A stretch of DNA of 64,000 bases, from the NCBI GenBank assembly GCA_022605425.2, contig JAKIMF020000005.1, positions 344,501 through 408,500 on the forward strand, given 5' to 3'. The notes under the pieces are model-generated. The model was given only the letters and a program-made list of their open reading frames with translations. It ran no database searches and had not been told where the DNA came from. Below, piece by piece: positions 33,632-43,930 of the stretch. Numbering within the stretch: position 1 is the first letter of the stretch; every line of letters begins with the position of its first letter. This DNA is from Hamiltosporidium tvaerminnensis. Lineage: Eukaryota > Microsporidia > Dubosqiidae. A program made the position numbers and the translations under genes.

Positions 33632-34105
33632 TATCACTTTACTCATTAATTTTTTAAAAATTCTATCCTTTATCACTTTACTCATGGATTTTTTTTAAAA
33701 TTCTAACTTTTATCACTTTACTCATTGATTTTTTAAAAATTCTATCTTTTATCACTTTACTCATTGATTTTTTAAAAATTCTATCTTTTATCACTTTACT
33801 CATTGATTTTTTAAAAATTCTAACTTTTATCACTTTACTCATTGATTTTTTAAAAATTCTATCTTTTATCACTTTACTTATTGATTTTTTAAAAATTCTA
33901 TCTTTTATCACTTTACTCATTGATTTTTTAGAAATTCTATCCTTTATCAATTACTCATTAATTTTTTAAAAATTCTATCCTTTATCACTTTACTCATGGA
34001 TTTTTTAAAAATTCTATCTTTTATCACTTTACTCATTGACTTTTTAAAAAAACTATCCTTTATCACTTTACTTATTGATTTTTTAAGAACTCTATCTTCT
34101 ATCAC
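33632..34105. repeat. 39-bp minisatellite, about 12 copies
   Basis: Units of 39 bp built on TATCACTTTACTCATTGATT and TTTTAAAAATTCTATCTTT. It fills the gap between CDC73 and the hydrolase gene. The minus strand gives a 90-codon repetitive frame (33678-33950) that I treat as incidental. Confidence 0.95.
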
Positions 34106-34175
34106 TCTTCATTTTTAGTTTAATTTAAACTATCTTTTTTCTTGAAATATAAAAATATATAAATCATAAATTTTA

Positions 34176-34179
34176 CCCC
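34176..34179 (+). promoter_or_regulatory. CCCC start-site motif of the hydrolase gene
   Basis: CCCC 12 bases before the ATG at 34192, within the usual distance for the microsporidian signal. Confidence 0.5.
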
Positions 34180-34191
34180 TTCATTTTAGAA

Positions 34192-35082
34192 ATGTCTATC
34201 GATAAATCAAACAAAGAGAAACGCAAGAAAAGTTTTTTAACGAAATTTATAAAAAATAGAATTTGTTGTAATTCACAGACATCTTTAGACAATTTTGATG
34301 AATCAATTTTTAGAAGTGACAAAATATTTAAAAATATATATTTACAAACAAAAGATAGTACAATCATTGGGGCATGGTTGATAAGTCCAATAGAAATAAA
34401 TCAAAATACCAAATATGCTGTACTTTTACATGGTAATGCATCTAATAGAAGAACTTTTTGTGAAAATTTTGAAATTGAAAATTTTATTGAAATGAATTAT
34501 TGTGTTATTGTACCCGATTACCGTGAATTTGGTGATTCTAAAGGAGTATTTACAGTAGAAGGAGTTATATATGACTTAGAAAGATGTATAGAATATATGT
34601 ATAAGACATATAATACTGACTCTGTTAGTATTATTTCGTATTCTTTAGGAACAGCAGTTACTTTAGAATTTTATAAATATTTTTGTACAAAATATTTAGA
34701 ATCCAAAGAAAATGAAAATAATTTTTATTCTATTGAATTACCAAAAATAGTTTTAATTTCTCCATTTTCTTCCACAATAAAAATTTTACAAGAATCTAGA
34801 TTATGGAATTTTATTAATAAATTATTTCCAAAAACGGAAGATAAAATACGAGAAGAATTTAATTTTAATTCTATTGATAATATAAAATGTGTAGATAAAC
34901 GTAATGTTATTATATTTCATGGATCAGAAGATATTATTGTTCCATTTTCGCATGGACTTGAACTTTCATTACGAAATGGATGTAAAATTTATAGATGTAA
35001 TGGAGATGACCATATTTCTATAATGCTTAATCCCAATGTATGGAATAATATTAATCTTTTCTTACGAGAAGAAAATAATTAA
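34192..35082 (+). CDS. Alpha/beta hydrolase of the ABHD12/13 (Bem46-like) type
   Basis: Serine hydrolase of the alpha/beta fold; family members act on lysophospholipids, monoacylglycerols or acylated proteins. The oxyanion motif HGNAS is at 80-84. A DYREFGDSKG segment at 109-118 matches the family's D(Y)RGxGxSxG. The nucleophile elbow is SYSLG at 149-153 with Ser151, where the usual first Gly of GxSxG is Ser. The acid is Asp247 in HGSEDIIVP, and the His is His274 in GDDHISIM. All three catalytic residues are present in order. The N-terminal 40 residues are basic, without a clear membrane anchor, unlike many ABHD12/13 proteins. Length 296 is normal. Third of the co-directional LSG1-CDC73 run; the three functions have no obvious link, so the arrangement is probably incidental. 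Confidence 0.88.
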   Translation: MSIDKSNKEKRKKSFLTKFIKNRICCNSQTSLDNFDESIFRSDKIFKNIYLQTKDSTIIGAWLISPIEINQNTKYAVLLHGNASNRRTFCENFEIENFIEMNYCVIVPDYREFGDSKGVFTVEGVIYDLERCIEYMYKTYNTDSVSIISYSLGTAVTLEFYKYFCTKYLESKENENNFYSIELPKIVLISPFSSTIKILQESRLWNFINKLFPKTEDKIREEFNFNSIDNIKCVDKRNVIIFHGSEDIIVPFSHGLELSLRNGCKIYRCNGDDHISIMLNPNVWNNINLFLREENN

Positions 35083-35234
35083 ACACAGATGTAACTTTAT
35101 TTTTAATTGAGTTATCTATTTTCTATTTAAAGAAGAATTTAATTTAATTAATTTTGATTTTTTTTGGTTATTTTAGAGTCTCTTTTGTGAGAAATTGAAT
35201 GAAAATTTTTAATATTTTTATATCTTCAAAATAC

Positions 35235-35312
35235 ATGTAATTAGAGTAAATCATTTGTGTAATTAGAGTAAATCATTTGTGTAATTGGAGTAAATCATTT
35301 GTGTAATTGAAA
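35235..35312. repeat. 20-bp tandem repeat, about 4 copies, after the hydrolase gene
   Basis: TGTAATTAGAGTAAATCATT repeated, about 150 bases beyond the hydrolase stop codon. Confidence 0.9.
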
Positions 35313-35361
35313 AAATAAATTTTTCGAACAGCTGATTTTGATGATTTTATATAATTTTAGA

Positions 35362-35480
35362 ATGGTGAAGAGAGGATAACCACATTAAAAACTATCTGTT
35401 TGGTAATGAGTGTATACAATCTGTATTAAAATCATTGCTGCCATTTTGGTAGGATATAAACCACACTGTATCTATAGGCC
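35362..35480 (+). repeat. Dispersed repeat family R1, copy 2 (head only)
   Basis: Shares AACCACATTAAAAACTATCT, TTTGGTAATGAGTGTAT and the GGATATAAACCACACTGTA part of the head with copies 1 and 3. The middle and end blocks are not recognisable beyond this. Confidence 0.7.
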
Positions 35481-35934
35481 AATCTCCTATAATCTCGAGT
35501 TATACTGATTAAAAGAAACAAAAGAGGAATTTTCATTCGTTTATCTTTGATAGTAAAGGTAAAAGAGGAATTAAATAAGAAATATATAAATTTAACAAAA
35601 AATTTTGTTTTTTGGGATATATTTTTCTTTTTAGACTTAAAAAAAACCAATGAAAAAGCTTGCCAAGAGGAAAGCTATATTTCTTTATATCTTGCGTGAT
35701 TCTTCTATAATTGTCTGTCCTATGAATTGGTTTTCGTCATTACCGCTAAACTTAATAAAAAACCAAGATTGAATTTATTCGCTTTTAAGATGTAAACATT
35801 TCAGTTCAAACAAATTATACATAATTGTAATATATCAAAGTCTGGGGGACCTAAAATTATCTAAAATTATAAAAGCAGAAGGTATATTCTACTTTTATAC
35901 AAAAATAAGAAGAAAGATTTCTTGTTGAAATTTT

Positions 35935-36900
35935 CGAGCAATACTCTGACCAAGACTCCCCTTGAAAGGTTTAATTGGTTAAAAAACCACTAGAAACCAA
36001 TAATGGTGTTCCAATTAAGAAAATTATTCTATTAATTTGTTTATAAATCTCACAGAACCAATAATAATGACCAAAGGTAGAACATAAAATATCTTGAAAC
36101 GTTTGATTGGTTCAAAAAATATATTCGCACTAATTATTGATTTAAAAAGGCTTTTTGGATTTTAGTAAGTTGCCAAACATAGTATAAATAAACATTTTTT
36201 TTGGTTTTTATAACGTAAAATTCAATGTAATGATTTCTTTAGAATTTCATTTTAAGCTTTTTACCAATATATAAGTATTCTACTATAGAATCAATATAAA
36301 AAGACTTTTTCGTATTTCTTTTTTCGTTTTGTGAGTAATAATTTCCTAACAATTTGTTTATAAAAATATTGAATAACTACTTTATCAAATTAAAAATTAC
36401 TAAAAGAAGATAACTAGGAGATATACAAAGAACGAATTAACTTATATAAAATACGCCTGTAAAGAGTTTCATACTAATAAATTTTAACTAGAAAGAAGAT
36501 AACTTATATAAAATACGTCTGTAAAGAGTTTCATACTAATAAATTTTAACTAGAAAGAATATAGAATGTGGTAAAAATAGAGTCAATGTATGCAGAATAA
36601 GTACAAAACCATGCTAGTGCTCTGACAAAATTTAAAAATAAATAGATCAGAAGAGCAGCAATTCTTAAATCTTTAATAAGAAGAAGCTAAAGGAAAGGCT
36701 ATTTTCGGAAATGAAATACTCGAAGATTTACGAGAAAACAGATTGGCAAGGGTATAAAATCTCAAGTGAAAATTATTAATGGCTAATATAATAGATTTAC
36801 GAAGATGCATCTTGAATTCCATTTTTTTTATTGAATACAAAATAAAACCGTTCTCAGGTTAAACAGCTAGTTATAATAAAGGAAGAATTAGCAGAGAATA
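35935..36900 (+). repeat. Dispersed repeat family R2, copy 1
   Basis: Colinear with 42985-43930. Shared blocks, in order, include CGAGCAATACTCTGACCAAGACT, simplified at the other site to CGAGTAATGTCTC. Then come a GGTTAAAAAACCAC block, AAAATTCAATGTAATGATTT with TTTACCAATATATAAG, and a GGGTATAAAA string near 36750. A 62-bp direct duplication (36439-36562) lies inside. No coding frame is conserved. Confidence 0.6.
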
Positions 36901-38930
36901 GAACTGACTTTATAGAAAAATTATTGCCTTTAAAATTCATGGAACTAGATAATTGAATTTATCGAAGCGAAGAATATTTTGTTTGAAAAAAAATCGTTCT
37001 TTTTTTTCTGAATCGCAGCCTTTATGTCATTACTTGCGGATTAACAGTAAAAAGAAAGATTTTAAAGTGCAAGAATATGAAACGTGTGATCAAAGCAAGT
37101 ATTTCAGAATATTTTATTTGTGAATAGTTTCCTTATGAAATCAACGAGATTTAAACATTAAATGGTCTGGAATTTCCCTAAAACAATGTATAAACCTGAA
37201 AATATTATTGGCAAAAAATGGAAGAGGTGTAATATTCAATATGTCTGAATATCGTATGAAACGAGCGTAGAATAACCGGGTTTCATGTATTAAAAAACAT
37301 AGACCAAATATAGACACGAAGACGTGACTTCGAATTCGTTTTTTGTCTATTTGAATACGACTAAGTGGTTTTTAAAAAAGCAAGATTTCCAAATAACGAT
37401 GTTCTAAAATAATTCTAATGTTTATAAATAATCTTGAAATACTTTAGAAATGTTATTTAATTTTTAAAAAATGGTCATAACAATAACTATTATTGGAAAT
37501 AATTACTTTTTAGATTTAGATTTTTACGGTCTTTAGTTATTCTCTGGTGGTAACCTGCTAATTTAAAATCATAGAATACTTTTTAAGTAACAGAAAACAA
37601 ATTTCAAATTTTATTATTTGTAAAGGTTATGTTTACGATTACGTTATTTATGTAATATACTTTATTTAAAAGACGGTAGTCACCAGATATTTTATTCTCT
37701 ATCTATTAAATACCCGTGGCTTCAAAAAAAATATGATATTTCGGAATTATAGAATTAGAAAGGTATATTTTCAATTGAAAACCAAGTTATATCATAAAAA
37801 ATTATAATATTAAATATAGAATTAAATTTTTTTATCATTTTCCTTCACATTTCATGTCTTAAATAAGCTTCTCATTAATGTACATTATAGTTATATTAGA
37901 ATATATTATTCAATAAATTTCTTAGGTAAATTTTAATCAATAATGATTTATATCATCTATTAAAGATTTGGTATTTGACTAAAATGTAGATTTTAGTATT
38001 TAATTTTATTTGTATTTATTATATTTGAATTAAATATTTAGTATTTAAAAGTTGATATTAAATTTGGATTATTTTATTAAATGGTTTTCAAAACCATTGT
38101 GTTTTGGATAAAAATATGGATTTGATATTAAATGTAGATTAATTTATTATAAGGTATTCCAAATTAACACTTTTAAAGTAATTTTTTTATTAAATTATTT
38201 AATTTAAATCTATCAGTTTAATATCAAATCATTTTCCGATGTGATATTTAATAATATTTGCGGCATAGTTTATTTTCATCCTACGAAACTCTATAATACA
38301 TTTAAAACACAGTATTATATCGATTTCATATGTCTAGAACCGCACGTGTTGTCTTATATCGGGCAAGGCATGGATCCCAAAATTCGAATAGAATCGAAGG
38401 AAAATTTCAAATATTGGGTTTTTTTAAATTCAATAATATGTTTTTAAGTCCAAATTAACAATAAAACGTGAAGGTGTTTTTTCTTCAAAATCTATTGTCT
38501 CTGAAGAATATATATGTGATAAAAAAAATTCAAACTGGGCAAATTCAGACATTTCGGAATGATTTTGAACAAAAGCGTGGATGTCGTAATGAGATATATC
38601 TGAATTTACTAATAAATATAATTTTTTATGAAAAAAAAACTATTTGAACAAGTCTACTTGTCGAATTCTTTCCAATTTTCTTTATAACTTCCGTTTTTTT
38701 TTATATTTTGCCTAAAAAAAGTTCAAAAATATTAAACTTGATGCAATAATACAGATAAAAGATAAAATGATGAAAATAAAAATTCTTTTTAGAAGAATCT
38801 CATATTTAAATTATAAATTTAATAATAATTTAAAAATTTTAAAATAATACTATGTCATAGGTAAACCTCAAAAAAAACCAATATCTCAATAGTTTACAGA
38901 GTAATGGTTATAAATATTTAAACAATGGTT
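36901..38930. other. Gene-free AT-rich stretch
   Basis: No convincing gene. A 68-codon frame at 38241-38447 has an ordinary amino-acid mix and may be a relic. The rest shows only A/T-rich sequence with recurring TTTAATATTTAA-like strings near 37970-38230. Confidence 0.5.
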
Positions 38931-38934
38931 TTTA

Positions 38935-41245
38935 AATTATTAAATACGGCACTTTTGATTGTCATTCTGAATTCTGCATAAAGTTTAGAAATTTTATCCT
39001 TTAAAACTAAAATTCGACCAAGGTCAAAATTACTAATACGGTGCGAGGATTCTAAGATCAAATGAAAACTTCCTTTAAGTTTAAAACTATTTATATATTT
39101 TTTTAGAGATTTAAGCTTGGAAATACATATTACATCACAATTAGATAATTGTATGTTTGGAAAGTGTAATTCATTTATTATATAATCATGCCTTGAATCA
39201 AAAAGTTCGCAAAAATCAATTTCATCAAATCTACAAGTATTTTATTTAGATAATTAAGATTTTTGCGTTTTCCCAATGCTTTTTTATCTTTTTTACCGAT
39301 ATTCACACCAAAAATTTTCAATTTTTGAAGATTTTACATTCTTGACTTAAAAATATTTGAAGTAAATACCTTCAGGATAATCAAATCCGAAATTAAATTT
39401 TTTAAGATGAAGAAACATCGAAAAAAATGGTATTGAACTATCAGAGGAATAAGAAATGTAATATTTTAAGGAATTTAAATTTGTTGGATTTGAAATCGGA
39501 TCGTTGAGACATGATATGAAAATATTTGCAAAAACTATAGTTTCGGAGCGTGAATATTTCAATTTTTTCGTGCCGGTTATTTTATTTAAAAAAATTATGA
39601 AAATATCTTGATTATCAATCGAAGTATTTTTGCATGTAAATTTTTGAATTGAACTATTATCTATCTAAGACTGTTGTGTATTTGAGAATATAACTTTAGA
39701 ATCTGAAATGTAAACTTCTCTCAGAAATGAAAAAAACAATATTCTAGACAAAAATGTAGCAGTCAATTTAGAGTTAACTATATGTATACGCCCTATGTTA
39801 TTCAATATTTATATATTATTTATTTCGAAATCTTTAATATATGTGTCGGCAAATCTTACATCGATATTCTTGATCTCTTTTAAATTTAAAGCAAAGAATC
39901 CAAACCAAAAATTTTCATTGTATAATTTTACACACAAAAACATTGAAGATAAAGAATTTGAATTTTCTACCTTTTCTATCATGCTTTCATTGTGATGACA
40001 CACCAAAATCAAATTTTTTCTTATATTTTTATTTAATTTTCGATTTTTGTATGCAAAGACTTTTTTATTATTTTCAGATATTTCATAGATGGATGTCAAA
40101 TATAGATCGTGAACAGGAGAGTAAATAGCGGAATTATGAAAATAAGTTTTTGGCGCATTCGGAGAAACGCTATAATTTATTTTTTCAATATTGTATTTTT
40201 TTAGAAAAATAATTTCATCTTTTGTAGTAAATTTTGAATATATGATATTTAAAATTTTTATATTTTTTAAAGCAGAAGTTTGGCAAATTTTTTCAATTAT
40301 TTCATCAGTATTTGAAAAAAAAGCAACATAAATTTCATCTATACCTTTAAAAAAAGATAACATAAAGAATTTCGACAAATCATTTGTATATGATATGGAA
40401 CTCAGAAAATAATGCTTGAAAGTATGTATTTGATTGAAAATGTCTATAATCCTGAAAATATTATTTAATATACTTTACCTTGTTAAAAATTCTCGTATAA
40501 TATTAGTGTCGAAATACAAAAATTTATCACTTATATTTATAAAATCAAACTTATAATATTTTTTAACATTCTTAGCCCACGATATGCCTTTTATTATGCC
40601 GATGGCTCCTTTAGGGAATTTATATATTTCTAATATTTCAACCAAAACCATTTTAGATAGATCAATATATTTTGGTAAGTCATAGTTTTGCAATTTCTTG
40701 GGTGTGAAATTCCTTTCTTTGAACGGAATAGAATTCAATATAACCGAACACCATATAAATCGAATTAAGTTTTTGAAGGAACTGTTCCTTTCAAACTTAA
40801 AAATATTTAAAATTTTCATAAACAGAAGATATTTTTCTTCGTTTAAATTATCGATCAAATAAGGAAATTCTAATATTGTTTTATAAAAGTAGAAAAATTC
40901 TTCAAAGGTAATAATATTTGCAGAAATATATAGTTTTTGATCGTTTTTGTCGCCAAATCTACTCTCTGTTGGAAACATTAAATGGAAAATCATCCATGTC
41001 ACTCACAAATTTTTCTAGGATTTTACAATTTGAAATTCGATAATATTTTTTATATTGCCATCTAAAGAATCTAAACACAGGTAAGATTCTAAAAAAATAC
41101 TTTCTGAAGTCAAAGCCTTGTCAGGATTTTTCTCAAAAAAATAAGATTTATGGTCTCCTGAATAATTATACATCTCAAAGTTAATATAATCAACAATAAA
41201 CCAAAATATAGGTTTGTGTTTATAAGAATTCGCATAAAGATCCAA
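38935..41245 (-). pseudogene. Decayed gene of about 2.3 kb, leucine/isoleucine-rich, unidentified
   Basis: The minus strand reads as protein in long pieces with few interruptions: 41245-41015, 41002-40475, 40378-39809, 39562-39347, and a fifth piece from about 39245 to 38945 (for example NELHFPNIQLSNCDVICISK). At 41015 a frame change, not a real end, is seen: the neighbouring frame continues as ILEKFVSDMDDFPFNVSNRE. The pieces read like one protein of about 760 residues, rich in Ile, Leu, Phe, Asn and Lys. Spaced hydrophobic strands resemble degenerate leucine-rich repeats of the large microsporidian gene families, but I cannot confirm that. Number and spacing of breaks indicate a recent pseudogene, or a gene damaged by sequence errors. 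Confidence 0.6.
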
Positions 41246-42530
41246 TATTCAACATATTAAGGGAAACGAGATATTAATTATATAGCGATTCTGTTATACA
41301 TTATCAGAAAAGATTTAATATAAATGCATAAAGATTTGGTCTTGGAATATTTTATCTATTTTTTGTTGCGATAAAAAAAATAACTTTTTTTCAAATTTTT
41401 AACCATTTTAATTTTAATTTGTTAACTTAATAAATAAATGAATTTAATTTCTAACATGGTTTTTAATTAGTTTAATTGAACATTAGTTTTGATGTTGTTC
41501 GATTTTAGTAACTCTTGGTCGAACAAATAATTTTTAAACTTTTGCGAAATAATTAACAACTAAAATTTTGATATCAAGTATTTTTGTCTATATTTGCATT
41601 ATTTAAATGTTTCTATGTTATCAAATAAATCTAAAATTATTCTAAATTGAAAAAAACGTACCACTGTTAATAAATTAATACGCATTGCTAGATAGCATAT
41701 AATGAATTTTAAATTAAAGTAAAATACCTAAAGAAGCTTTGCATCATAGAAAATTTTATAGCGAATTAATACTACATATTAATTTAAGAAATTATGTTTT
41801 AAACTATAAAATATCTGTATTTGCAATTTTCTTTGTAATCCATAGAGTATTTCGGTGTTATAGCGCATGATTGAATATTCTATCTGTCAAAATAAATAAT
41901 AAAGCTATAGAAACGTTTTTTCGATCGAGCTGAAATCTTTTTTTCATTTCAATATTCGATAAGCTCTCTTATTCTCTAAATAAAAATAATTTTGTCTATG
42001 TGTTTCGTGATCTATAGCTCCCTAATAACCCAATATAATTATATTTCACGTTTATATATGCATCTTGCTTTTTTAGTTTAAACTCGCAGCTTTCTGCCCG
42101 TGACCCCGACCGATGTATTTATTATTGACATGTTTAAAAAATAATTCATACCATATATCAGCTAATACAATCCAAAACCGGATATGAATCTACTAATACA
42201 TAAACTGTATTATAATGTTTTTACAAATTAATGATGGGTATATTAATGATCTTTGTCTGGAAATAGTAATCTGATAACTATGAACGAAAGATTTTACATA
42301 GAAAAAATTTCTTTGAATATTTTGCGCTACAATTGTGGACTTGAAAGGCTTAGAATAGATAAGTGTTATGTTGGTTTTAATCGAAAAGGAGTCACAAATA
42401 TGCTAGATTATTCGTGAAATCTATGGAAAGAACATAATAATGCTGTATGTGTATATGTGTTTATTTGTAAAACAAGTTTATAAAAATTCTATTAGATTTG
42501 ATTAAAAAAAATATTTTAATTATTGATTCA
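41246..42530. other. Gene-free AT-rich stretch
   Basis: Nothing recognised. Composition becomes slightly less AT-biased around 42080-42120 without a frame. Confidence 0.5.
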
Positions 42531-42534
42531 TTCA

Positions 42535-42835
42535 TCTTTTGCACCATAGCCCTACAGGAGCTAAAGCTTGTCTTAGTAATACCGCCCACAGGTCTTTTTT
42601 CAGTGGGTTTGTTTACTTTTTTGGGTTTCGTAACAAGGTGGTTTTAAAGGGTGGGTTGTAAACCCTACGCCAAACCTTGAGAACCAGTCCTTTTTAGTCG
42701 CTTCTTCGACAGACAGGGAATTCCATAAGCCAATTCTGTACCCGACATAGTGGAAAGAGGGGGTCGAACATGGCTCTCCATAATTGAATTCCGATATCCT
42801 CACCACTAGACTAGTGGCACAGGGTCTTTGTATTT
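42535..42835 (-). mobile_element. tRNA-Glu-derived SINE-like element
   Basis: Read on the minus strand, the element begins near 42828 with GTGCCACTAGTCTAGTGGTG, a D-arm like that of tRNA-Glu, containing an A-box (TAGTCTAGTGG). About 35 bases on is a B-box-like TGTTCGACCCC. The anticodon and T stems do not pair properly, so it is not a working tRNA. A GC-richer body of about 220 bases follows, ending near GGGCTATGGTGCAAAAGATG and an AT-rich tail. Head with internal pol III promoter plus unrelated body is the SINE layout. No second copy is seen in the window. Confidence 0.65.
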
Positions 42836-42984
42836 AGCTCTATAAAAAACACAATACATTATCGGAATTAGTCCAAAACTTTAGGATAACAAAAGAAGTA
42901 AGACTCTGTTAAAAATAACTAGAATTTCGAGACGTTAATTTCGTAAAAACAAGATTATGATGTCATAGCTTATTCCCAGTTATA

Positions 42985-43930
42985 CAATCGAGTAATGTCT
43001 CAATATCGACTCATCTCGAAATTTTTAACGGTTAAAAAAGGCACAAAAACAATTACAGTATTCCGATGAAATTCATGACTCTTTGGCTCGTTCATAAATC
43101 TTATAAAATCAATAACAATCTGTAGAAGTATACCATGAAACACCTCCAAACTTTAAATAATTCAAAGAAACTTTTACCCACATTATTATTAAACAACTTT
43201 TCTTGATTTTAGTATGTAATTTTAATATCAGTAATAAATATATTTCTTTTAATTTTTAAATTAAAATTCAATGAAATAATTTTATAGAATTTCTTATAAG
43301 TTTTTTTTTACCAATACATAAGCAATTCTAAAATAGAGCAAATTTTTTTAAGCCTTTTCGGCTTGAATATATCTATATTTTTGATAATCGTTGAATAAAA
43401 CAACTAAGCTTCAAATAGTAATTAAATTTATTACCGGGCAAAATTTAAAGATTTTCCTTAAAAATGACTAAGAATAGATACAATATATAAATTACCTTTT
43501 ACACATATTGTTAAAAATAACAGTTTTTGCAGACACAGAAAACAATTCACATGAAAATTTTCTATAAAGAAAGAAAACTGAATGGAATCAAAATAGGCGA
43601 TAAAGTGAACAGAATAGACATATATAATGCCGAACTGAACCTTTAAAAAATTAAAAGTAAATAAAAAAGAAGAAGAGAACTATGCAGGTTAAAAATGAGC
43701 ATAGATTAAATTAGAAAACTTTTCAAGAATGAAAATAATTCTGATTTGAAAAATCAAGCAAATATGTGAGTAACAGATGTGGGGAAGGTATAAAAACCTA
43801 ATTGACAATATCAGAAATTTAGCTCAGTTAAGAAGTTTTAAATGATTAATCTACTTTGTTTTTTTATAAATATAAAATTAAGTTCGTTTCACGAGCTTAC
43901 CAGTTAGTATATTTCAATAAATTCTCTAAT
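42985..43930 (+). repeat. Dispersed repeat family R2, copy 2
   Basis: Colinear with 35935-36900. The clearest part is 43266-43330, AAAATTCAATGAAATAATTT through TTTACCAATACATAAG. A GGGGAAGGTATAAAAA string near 43784 corresponds to the GGGTATAAAA of copy 1. Non-coding. Confidence 0.6.

Noticed and set aside
33678-33950. 90-codon repetitive frame (KVIKDRIFKK units) on the minus strand.
   Set aside because: Entirely within the 39-bp minisatellite; 39 is a multiple of three, so the frame is incidental.
42600-42806. 68-codon minus-strand frame with normal composition.
   Set aside because: Lies inside the SINE-like element, whose tRNA-like head explains the composition.
42760-42830. Functional tRNA-Glu gene on the minus strand.
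   Set aside because: D-arm and B-box fit, but anticodon and T stems do not pair and there is no proper acceptor stem; it is better read as the head of a SINE-like element.
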